Origin: an uncultured Acidimicrobiales bacterium | GTDB lineage: Bacteria; Actinomycetota; Acidimicrobiia; Acidimicrobiales; SHLQ01 | Direction of reading: 5' to 3' | Length of the DNA stretch: 33,777 bases | Assembly: GCA_938040365.1 (NCBI GenBank) | Contig: CALHXU010000246.1 | Location: forward strand, 1 to 33,777 | In this document: in pieces, positions 25,190-31,137 of the stretch | How positions within the stretch are numbered: position 1 is the first letter of the stretch | Layout: each line of letters begins with the position of its first letter | The notes under the pieces: generated by a model | What the model was told of the DNA's origin: nothing | What the model saw: only the letters and a program-made list of their open reading frames with translations | Database searches by the model: none | Position numbers and translations under genes: made by a program

Positions 25190-25195
25190 CATCCT
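25190..25195 (+). promoter_or_regulatory. Possible -10 box of the desaturase gene, leaderless
   Basis: CATCCT, six bases (TTCGTG), then the GTG at 25202. The first base departs from TAnnnT but the spacing matches the other cases and helps choose the second of two tandem GTG codons. Confidence 0.4.
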
Positions 25196-25201
25196 TTCGT
25201 G

Positions 25202-26338
25202 GTGACCATTTCGCAATCAATTCCGAGCGATGTGCCAACAACAAGCGAAGTCAAGGCGGCGATTCCGGCTCATTGTTTTGAACGGAAGCTTGCAAAGTCG
25301 TTGCCCTACGCACTCTTTTCGACCGTGCTCACCGTGGCCCTCGGCGTCGTTGCGCTCATGTTCATCCCGCTCACGTGGGCATGGACTCCGGCCTGGCTCG
25401 CCTACGCCTACATCAACGGAACCGTTGCCGTTGGCGTGTGGGTCGTTGCCCACGAGTGCGGTCACCGGGCCTTTGCCCCAACGATCAAGGTCCAAGATGT
25501 CGTTGGTTACACGCTCCACTCGTTGCTGCTCGTGCCGTACTTTTCGTGGCAGCGAAGCCACGCGATTCACCATGCAAAGACCAACCATCTCACCGAAGGC
25601 GAAACCCACGTTCCCAAGCGCATCAAGACGAGCGGTGGAAATCGGGCGCTCAGCGCAAGACGCCGGTTCGGGGCGACCATCCACGGTGCCTTCACCGTCG
25701 TCAGCCGATTGTCGGTCGGATGGGTGCTCTACCTGATCGTCGGGGCCACCGGCGGACCAAAGCGTGGCATCACCAACCACTTCTGGCCCTCCCGGCCGTT
25801 TAGCCAAGCCCTCTTTCCCGACCGTTGGAAAAGGAAGGTTAAGGTCAGCTCGGTCGGGGTGCTCGTCACCCTTTCGGGCCTCCTCGTTTGGGCGATCGCC
25901 GGAAGCCCGTGGCAAGTCCTTGCCGTCTACGGTGGCCCGTACGTTGTCGTCAACGCATGGCTCGTCCTCTACACATGGCTACAGCACACCGACGCTGACA
26001 TCCCCCACTACGACGAAGACGAGTGGTCATTCGTTCGGGGTGCGTTCTGCTCGGTCGATCGGCCGTATGGGCCAATAGTCGATTTCCTCCACCATCGCAT
26101 CGGAACGACCCACGTTGCCCATCACCTCGATGCCAAGATCCCCCACTATCACGCGGCCGAAGCAACCGCCGCGATCAAAGCAGCGTTCCCCGATCTCTAC
26201 CGGTTCAATCCAACACCAATCCGCAGAGCCCTGTGGAACGTAGCGAAGACCTGCCACGTGGTCGCACCAACTCGGAACGGTTGGCAGTTCACCACTGGCG
26301 AGGACGAATCGAAGAGTTCACTCCAACACGCCGCCTAA
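25202..26338 (+). CDS. Membrane fatty acid desaturase (FAD2/DesA-like)
   Basis: 378 aa. These di-iron membrane enzymes insert a double bond into acyl chains, adjusting membrane fluidity. All three histidine boxes are present: HECGH (84-88), HAIHH (120-124) and HVAHH (304-308). Hydrophobic segments at about 37-80, 98-115, 168-185 and 217-255 form the expected hairpin spans. The pattern HECGHRAF and the late HVAHHLDAKIPHYHA favour the omega-6/delta-12 branch of desaturases (or a close hydroxylase/conjugase relative) rather than the acyl-ACP soluble type. The second of two tandem GTG codons is chosen; using 25199 adds one residue. Its regiospecificity cannot be read from sequence. Confidence 0.92.
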   Translation: MTISQSIPSDVPTTSEVKAAIPAHCFERKLAKSLPYALFSTVLTVALGVVALMFIPLTWAWTPAWLAYAYINGTVAVGVWVVAHECGHRAFAPTIKVQDVVGYTLHSLLLVPYFSWQRSHAIHHAKTNHLTEGETHVPKRIKTSGGNRALSARRRFGATIHGAFTVVSRLSVGWVLYLIVGATGGPKRGITNHFWPSRPFSQALFPDRWKRKVKVSSVGVLVTLSGLLVWAIAGSPWQVLAVYGGPYVVVNAWLVLYTWLQHTDADIPHYDEDEWSFVRGAFCSVDRPYGPIVDFLHHRIGTTHVAHHLDAKIPHYHAAEATAAIKAAFPDLYRFNPTPIRRALWNVAKTCHVVAPTRNGWQFTTGEDESKSSLQHAA

Positions 26339-26580
26339 CGAGCGGATCCGCAGCGGAGCGCCTAACGGCATTGCGCCCAGGGCCCGAGCGGCCCGTCGCC
26401 GGAGGCGCCCGGAGCGGGAGAAATAGAGTAGGAGCGTGCCGATAAAATCAGGCGCGGAGCGCCTATCGGCAGAGCCCCCAGGGCCCGAGCGGCCCGTCGC
26501 CGGAGGCGACCGGAGCGGGAAAGAGAGAGTAGGAGCGTGCCGATAACATCAGGCGCGGAGCGCCTATCGGCACACTCCTA
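26331..26580. repeat. 101-bp tandem repeat array between convergent genes
   Basis: Two full units (26354-26454 and 26455-26555) and a partial third (from 26556) share exact 101-bp spacing, for example CGGAGCG recurs at 26354, 26455 and 26556. A shorter related piece (GCCTAACG, then palindrome GCGGATCCGC) starts at the desaturase stop codon. Each unit holds nested hairpins with a GGA loop: GTCGCC-GGA-GGCGAC (perfect in the second unit) and GGCGC-GGA-GCGCC. The array fills the whole space between two convergent genes and overlaps both stop codons. It is not a CRISPR array: there are no unique spacers and the repeat is too long. Confidence 0.9.
26530..26580. terminator. Long stem-loop at the end of the repeat array, bidirectional terminator candidate
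   Basis: TAGGAGCGTGCCGATA (26530-26545) pairs with 26565-26580 over 16 positions with one G-A difference (G-U in one strand), enclosing a second hairpin GGCGC-GGA-GCGCC (26552-26564). The outer right arm contains the stop codon of the minus-strand gene (26578-26580). A shorter version recurs 101 bp to the left. Confidence 0.6.
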
Positions 26581-27015
26581 CTCGCGTTCGATTGTGACTG
26601 GTTCACCCAGTTCGACGGTGACCTCGTCGGCCGGCGGCGCAACGGGTTGACTATCTGTATCGACCGTCTCAGCTGCAGGTGGGTTTACCTCAGCAGGACC
26701 TGACGTCTCGTTGCGCACCCCTGCGACCATGAGGACGACAAAGACTGCGACCAGCAAGCCAATCACGACCCCCGCAGTCATCTCGGGGCCAAACCATTGA
26801 GCTAACCGCTCACGAAGACTTGGCTGGTGTGGATTCTGACGGAGAACATCGAGTTCTTCGTAGGTCTCCTCGGAGTACTGGCGACCAAAAAGCAGACTCA
26901 GACCAGAGCCGATCTCTAACTCGGCAGCTTCTTCCTCGCTTGGGATGATGTGAAGATCGGGCTCGACGCTCAGATCGTCGGAAGCAATGCGTTGCTCACC
27001 GCTGTTGGGATTCAT
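26578..27015 (-). CDS. Single-span membrane protein with LLFGRQ motif
   Basis: 145 aa from the ATG at 27015, which has AAGGAG about 10 nt ahead. The cytosolic N-terminal half is acidic and carries SLLFGRQYSEETYEELDVL (40-58); one membrane span follows at about 80-100 (AGVVIGLLVAVFVVLMVAGV), then a short Pro/Thr/Glu-rich outer tail ending ERE. No known domain is recognised. The LLFGRQ peptide is shared with the coiled-coil protein encoded just upstream on the same strand, followed in both by E-T and spaced Leu. It is probably a membrane partner of the signalling cluster; function unknown. Confidence 0.75.
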   Translation of the reverse strand: MNPNSGEQRIASDDLSVEPDLHIIPSEEEAAELEIGSGLSLLFGRQYSEETYEELDVLRQNPHQPSLRERLAQWFGPEMTAGVVIGLLVAVFVVLMVAGVRNETSGPAEVNPPAAETVDTDSQPVAPPADEVTVELGEPVTIERE

Positions 27016-27154
27016 GATGCCGGGTCTCCTTTCCTTCAACCAAATCGCTACCCCGCTTGTACCAATCGTCGGTTCTCGCCATTTCGTGAGTCCCTATGAC
27101 CAATCGAAATGAAATTCGCTACAGCGAGATGACGCTCTGACCGGCGTCAACGTC

Positions 27155-27682
27155 TTACTGATCACCGGTTGAGATGGCCGCAGCAGCTTGGGTAAGCGCG
27201 TTGGCAAGGACGTGTCGTTCTACGTTCTGTTCGCGAAGATCGATATCGACCTTCTCAATGCGCTCGCCGAGTTCTCCGCGAGCCTTGAGAAGTTGCTTGC
27301 GGAACTCGTCAGAACGCCGGTCAATACTTGCGCGAAGGTCGATCTGCACATCGCTCATCGTCTGCGCCTGTTGATCGAGGCGGTCCTCGAGGCCAGAGTC
27401 GCCAGCGAGCCGTGCATCGACTTCAGCATTGAGGCTCGCATCGAGATCGGATAAACGAGCGTCAAGATCGGCCAACCGAGTGTCGACTCGCTGCGCCAGT
27501 TCACCGATCGCGGCCATAACGTCGCGTTCCAGCTTGGTCAGCCGGTCGAGGGTTTCCTTTGCCTGCCGCCCAAACAGCAGATCGCGAATCTGACCGAGTT
27601 CGCCGTCGACCGCGTCTCCCGAAGCGGTTCCGGGAAGGTTGATCTCGACCTCTTTATTCTTCGCGCTAGTTTTCTCAGCCAT
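27155..27682 (-). CDS. Coiled-coil protein with LLFGRQ motif
   Basis: 175 aa. The ATG at 27682 follows GGAG by 8 nt; upstream ATGs in frame lack this. Residues 1-28 are polar. Then comes IRDLLFGRQAKETLDRLTKLE (32-52), and from about 45 to 155 a nearly continuous coiled coil with repeating R-L-A-D-L-D-A-R-L heptads (a segment DTRLADLDARLSDLDASLNA). There is no signal peptide or membrane span, so it is likely cytosolic and elongated, and may dimerise. I recall similar N-terminal peptides at the head of short coiled-coil proteins in other bacteria that sit near small GTPase genes, but no function is established. It is divergent from the histidine kinase. Confidence 0.75.
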   Translation of the reverse strand: MAEKTSAKNKEVEINLPGTASGDAVDGELGQIRDLLFGRQAKETLDRLTKLERDVMAAIGELAQRVDTRLADLDARLSDLDASLNAEVDARLAGDSGLEDRLDQQAQTMSDVQIDLRASIDRRSDEFRKQLLKARGELGERIEKVDIDLREQNVERHVLANALTQAAAAISTGDQ

Positions 27683-27742
27683 CTGAGGATGCTCCATCGT
27701 CGTGTGGGCCGAATGACCCATTCTGGTAATTTGATCGGCGCC

Positions 27743-27755
27743 ACGATCAGATCGT
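27743..27755. promoter_or_regulatory. Palindrome in the divergent intergenic region
   Basis: ACGATC-A-GATCGT is a perfect inverted repeat with 6-bp arms, placed between the divergent coiled-coil and histidine kinase genes (27683-27840). It could be an operator for the response regulator of this cluster or another DNA-binding protein. Confidence 0.35.
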
Positions 27756-27840
27756 TAAGGCATTCAGACAAAAATTGGTGACACTCGTCGAGACCACAGA
27801 CTTTTGCTGAACTTGTTGCTCGAATCGCCGAAAGGTCTCT

Positions 27841-28971
27841 ATGGCCGCACACTCCATGCTTCGCCACCTCGTAGAACTCGCAAAGAGCGCTACCGGTGCA
27901 GATTCAGCTGAACTCGTTATCCTCGGCGAGCCCGAGTTTCGAGTACTCGCAGGCGATCTTTCGATTGGTGGGAGCGAACGTTGGTCTGAACAGGTCCAGG
28001 TTGGATGTACCACCGAACAACTCGAGGATCTCGTCGACGATTTCCACAGTGTGATGAGCGTGCCAATTACAGGCCCTTCGGCAGAACCCGGGTGGCTCGC
28101 CGTTGCCCACACCGAACCAGGTGGACTATCTGAAACGTCGACCGACAGCCTCGACCGCGTAGCGACGCTGATCGAGGAGCGGCTCGACCGAACCGTCGAA
28201 CGAATACGGCTCGACCAACTGGGCTCGGTACTACGCGCAAACCAAGAAGACCTAAAGGTCGCCCGCGATCAACTCGCTGCCTCGAACACCGACCTCGAAC
28301 AGTTCGCGTACATCGCAGCACACGAGCTTGTTTCGCCGCTGCGATCGGTTGCAATTTATGCCGAAGTCCTCGAGAGCCTGGTCCCAAATGACGGTTCGGG
28401 TGCCAGCGACCGCGCACGCGAATGCGCAGACGCAATCCGCTCTGGCGTGACCACCATGAACCAGCAGGTCCAATATCTCCTCGAATTCTCACGGGCCGAA
28501 CAAACTGCGACAAAACTCGAGACGGTCGACCTCGCAAATGTCGTGAGCTCAGCGCTCGAGACGTTGGCCGAATCGCTTCGAGAGGTCGATGCAACGGTGA
28601 GCGTCGGTGAAATGCCGAAGGTGCAGGGACGTGAGGTCCCGCTGCAGAGCGTGTTTGCGAACCTCATTCGCAACGCCGTGAACTATCGACATCCCGACCG
28701 ACGCCTCGAACTCCAGATTTCGTCTGAAGCGTCAAACGGCAGCTACCGAATCCTCGTCACCGACAATGGTCTCGGCATCGACAGCGCCGACCACTCTCGA
28801 GTGTTTCAACTCTTCGAACGCGCCTCGACAGATTCGCCGGGTACCGGCATTGGCCTGGCCCTCAGCCGTCGCATCGTCGAGGCCTACGGTGGCGAGATCG
28901 GCGTCGATGACTCGTCGGAACGCGGCTCGGTCTTCTGGTTGGAACTGCCGCAAGCAAAAGCTGCGGCCTGA
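27841..28971 (+). CDS. Soluble sensor histidine kinase
   Basis: 376 aa. GAAAGG lies 6 nt ahead of the ATG. No membrane span is visible, so it is cytosolic. Residues about 5-120 look like a GAF-type sensor domain; 121-155 form a linking helix; the dimerisation/phosphorylation helix has FAYIAAHELVSPLRSV with His161 as phospho-acceptor. The ATPase domain has the N box NLIRNAVNYR, G1 TDNGLGID, F box RVFQLFERAS and G2 GTGIGLALSRRIVEAYGG. The H-box reads HEL, as in the phytochrome-like HisKA group. It converges on the GTPase gene with one base between stop codons. Its probable partner is the LuxR-type regulator 1.4 kb away on the other strand, inferred from position. Confidence 0.92.
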   Translation: MAAHSMLRHLVELAKSATGADSAELVILGEPEFRVLAGDLSIGGSERWSEQVQVGCTTEQLEDLVDDFHSVMSVPITGPSAEPGWLAVAHTEPGGLSETSTDSLDRVATLIEERLDRTVERIRLDQLGSVLRANQEDLKVARDQLAASNTDLEQFAYIAAHELVSPLRSVAIYAEVLESLVPNDGSGASDRARECADAIRSGVTTMNQQVQYLLEFSRAEQTATKLETVDLANVVSSALETLAESLREVDATVSVGEMPKVQGREVPLQSVFANLIRNAVNYRHPDRRLELQISSEASNGSYRILVTDNGLGIDSADHSRVFQLFERASTDSPGTGIGLALSRRIVEAYGGEIGVDDSSERGSVFWLELPQAKAAA

Positions 28972-28972
28972 G

Positions 28973-29479
28973 CTATCCCAGCGAGCTCGCAATACCGAAG
29001 AACATCGCTTCGACACCATCGCCGGTCTTTGCCGAGGTGTCAAACATATCCTTGCCGCCCACCGCGTCCTTAAGGCCATCGGCATCGTAGTCGAGGTCGG
29101 ACTTGTTGGCGACGTACACGATGTTGGCGTTGGGCGACGCTTGACTCAGTCGTTCTCCCAACCCCAGGGCGACCGGAACGGTTTCGAGCCGGGTTCGATC
29201 GAACACGACGATACCTGCGGCTGCACCACTCAAATAATTGGGCGGAACATCGAGGCCATCGGTCTCGCCGTGCATGTCCCAGATGAGCAGGGACACCTCA
29301 TTGCCGTCAACATCGACCGATTTCCGATCGACCTTCACTCCCAAGGTTGACTTGTGGGTCTCAGAGAAGACGCTATGGACGAAGCGCTGCACCAAACTTG
29401 TCTTGCCGACGCCAGGCGCACCAACGAGCACAACTTTCGCTCGCCGGATTCCTGAACCAGCCGATTTCAGAATTGCCAC
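28973..29479 (-). CDS. Ras/Rab-like small GTPase
   Basis: 168 aa, a single G domain acting as a nucleotide-dependent switch. G1 is GAPGVGKTS (20-28), G2 Thr45 in STLGV, G3 DMHGE (68-72), G4 NKSD (125-128) and G5 SAK (149-151). At the position equivalent to Ras Gln61 it has Glu, and at Ras Gly12 it has Pro. It lacks a C-terminal Cys for lipidation. The GTG start has GGGGCAG ahead of it. It lies 24 bp downstream of the LRSVLLR protein gene on the same strand and shares a transcript with it and the response regulator. No GAP, GEF or roadblock partner is encoded in the window, which sets it apart from the Streptomyces conservon GTPase CvnD. Confidence 0.92.
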   Translation of the reverse strand: MAILKSAGSGIRRAKVVLVGAPGVGKTSLVQRFVHSVFSETHKSTLGVKVDRKSVDVDGNEVSLLIWDMHGETDGLDVPPNYLSGAAAGIVVFDRTRLETVPVALGLGERLSQASPNANIVYVANKSDLDYDADGLKDAVGGKDMFDTSAKTGDGVEAMFFGIASSLG

Positions 29480-29503
29480 GCTGCCCCATTCGACAAACCT
29501 TGT

Positions 29504-30403
29504 TTAACTAAGAGCGAGGACTCCGAGGAGAATCACCGCAGCAGTCACCATAACAAGCAGAGCGACCATCACCAGCGACCGCGTGCTCGACATTGCCTTG
29601 GACTTCGCAGCATTTGCATGAAGCTCGCCCAAAACATCGGCCACGCCCACGAATGGATCGAGGCTGCCATCGAACAGAGCAAGCTCACTTGCGTACCGTC
29701 CGTGGATTCCTTCGAGGGCCTCGGCAGCGCCGTTCCGGTAGTCCTGGCTTGGAATGCCTCGGACAACCGACGCGAGAATTGCGTTGGGCCCGCTTTCTAC
29801 AAGGACGGAAAGGTCGCCGACGCGGAGATCCGACAGACCATCGTTTTCGTCGGCGGTGAATGCTTCTTGGACGAACGTCTTGAGCGCATCGATCATGCCC
29901 GATACAACATCGGCGTCCTCGAGTGCTTCTTCATTTGTCGCAGTAGACGCGAGCAACAGGCCGGTCGAGCGTTCGATCAGCAAGACCTGTTCAACCACGA
30001 ATGGTTGGCCGGCCTTGTTCTTATCAAGGGTGAACAGATCAGCGATCATCTTTCGAATCGCTGGCCCGAGTACCGGGTAGATCGCCTCGGCGAGCATCGT
30101 GTCTTCGGTCCGCGCCGAGGAGAAGATAGCGTGTTCAACTTCGGGACGGAGCGCAAGGCCAAGTTCTCCGGCCTCCCGCTTCGACGACGTGATCGCATCG
30201 ACCAAGACCTCGTCCACCACTTCTTTTCTCTCAGCGATGTCATACAAGGTCTGCTCGAGCCGGTGAACCCTCGCTACGAGCTCGTCGATCTGGCGACGTT
30301 GAGCTTCGACCACTTCACGATCGCTGCGCAGCAGCACCGAACGCAATTCATCAAGCTGGTGCGACTCGTTTGCGTCGAGGTCGATGAGCTGTGTGTTCTC
30401 CAT
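29504..30403 (-). CDS. Tail-anchored coiled-coil protein with LRSVLLR motif
   Basis: 299 aa from the ATG at 30403, which has AAGGTGAG about 10 nt upstream. The N-terminus carries LDELRSVLLRSDREVVEAQ (17-35) and a coiled coil to about residue 60. A conserved-looking central domain follows: YPVLGPAIRKMIADLF (109-124), VEQVLLIERSTGLLLAS (137-153), VVSGMIDALKTFVQEAF (166-182), LRVGDLSVLVESGPNAILA (193-211). One membrane span closes the protein (about 276-297). From memory, the same order of segments occurs in the N-terminal cytosolic part of some OmpA-family proteins of proteobacteria and cyanobacteria, which here is cut off from any OmpA domain. Function unknown; likely a membrane-tethered partner of the small GTPase. 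Confidence 0.8.
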   Translation of the reverse strand: MENTQLIDLDANESHQLDELRSVLLRSDREVVEAQRRQIDELVARVHRLEQTLYDIAERKEVVDEVLVDAITSSKREAGELGLALRPEVEHAIFSSARTEDTMLAEAIYPVLGPAIRKMIADLFTLDKNKAGQPFVVEQVLLIERSTGLLLASTATNEEALEDADVVSGMIDALKTFVQEAFTADENDGLSDLRVGDLSVLVESGPNAILASVVRGIPSQDYRNGAAEALEGIHGRYASELALFDGSLDPFVGVADVLGELHANAAKSKAMSSTRSLVMVALLVMVTAAVILLGVLALS

Positions 30404-30420
30404 GTGAGCACTCACCTTCT

Positions 30421-31044
30421 TCAGGTTGGAGGTACGAGGACGCCAGCGCGGGTCGCTTTCGCGATCGCCTCGCCCAGGGATCCCACGTTGAGTTTTCGGT
30501 AGATTGCTTTGATTCGGCCACGGACGGTATGGACCGAAAGAAACAGCGATTCAGAGATTTCGTTCGGGGTGGCGCCCGTGTTGAGCGCCTCGAGAACCTC
30601 GAGCTCGGCTGAGGTCAGTCCGAACTGCTCTTCTGACTTCTGTGGGCACTCTGCAGACGATGCGTTACCCGAGATCGTCGAACGCATTCTGGTCACGATG
30701 TCCTGGATGGATTCATCCTTCGAAATGGCGCTCACACCGACGAGCGAGTCGACTTCGCGTTGTACCTGAGGTGCAAGGAATCCGGTCAGCACAATGATCG
30801 GCGCAGTGAAGCCGTCCGCCCGAAGTTCCTCTGCGACCTTCGTGCCGGTACGCCCGTCGGGCAACCGGTAGTCGGTGATCACAAGATCGGGACTTTGGGT
30901 TGTGCATAGGTCAATTCCTTCTCCGGCGTTGCTCGCTCGACCAACCAACTTGAGGTCATCGGTAAGTGAAAGCGCAAGCCCAAACGCGTCGACAAACGAG
31001 ACCTGATCATCGATCATTACAACTCTGTCTGGTTTTACCTGCAT
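30421..31044 (-). CDS. Response regulator, NarL/FixJ (LuxR) type
   Basis: 207 aa. The receiver domain has acidic pocket Asp12-Asp13, phospho-acceptor Asp58 in DLVITDYRLPDG, Thr87 and Lys109 (AISKDES); the LuxR-type helix-turn-helix (LTSAELEVLEALNTGATPNE on to VHTVRGRIKAIYRKLNV) occupies about 143-205. It is a complete DNA-binding regulator. GAGGA lies 6 nt ahead of the ATG. It is followed 17 bp later by the LRSVLLR protein gene and then the GTPase gene, so it leads a three-gene operon, with the Ser/Thr kinase 93 bp upstream on the same strand. The nearby histidine kinase on the other strand is the likely phosphodonor (inference). Confidence 0.93.
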   Translation of the reverse strand: MQVKPDRVVMIDDQVSFVDAFGLALSLTDDLKLVGRASNAGEGIDLCTTQSPDLVITDYRLPDGRTGTKVAEELRADGFTAPIIVLTGFLAPQVQREVDSLVGVSAISKDESIQDIVTRMRSTISGNASSAECPQKSEEQFGLTSAELEVLEALNTGATPNEISESLFLSVHTVRGRIKAIYRKLNVGSLGEAIAKATRAGVLVPPT

Positions 31045-31100
31045 GGAATCCTCGTCGGCAGGGTCGAGCCGATCTAAAGGAATCTCAGAATTTTGATGGC

Positions 31101-31136
31101 GCTGTAACTCGCAGCTTCGCTGTAACTCGCAGCTTT
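31101..31136. repeat. 18-bp tandem direct repeat next to a stop codon
   Basis: Copies at 31101-31118 and 31119-31136 differ in the last base only, followed by GCTA, which merges with the stop codon of the minus-strand kinase gene (31138-31140). Each unit contains GCTG-7nt-CAGC, a small hairpin. It separates the kinase gene from the response regulator operon. Confidence 0.8.
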
Positions 31137-31137
31137 G

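Noticed and set aside
26354-26580. CRISPR-like array
   Set aside because: Units are 101 bp and contiguous, with no unique spacers and no cas genes nearby; it is a plain tandem repeat.
29618-30502. Plus-strand 294-codon frame opposite the tail-anchored protein
   Set aside because: It has no recognisable domain or ribosome site and is antisense to a gene with a clear Shine-Dalgarno sequence, coiled coil and membrane anchor.
28973-31044. Streptomyces-type conservon
   Set aside because: There is a GTPase and a histidine kinase nearby, but no roadblock or DUF742 protein, and the order differs.
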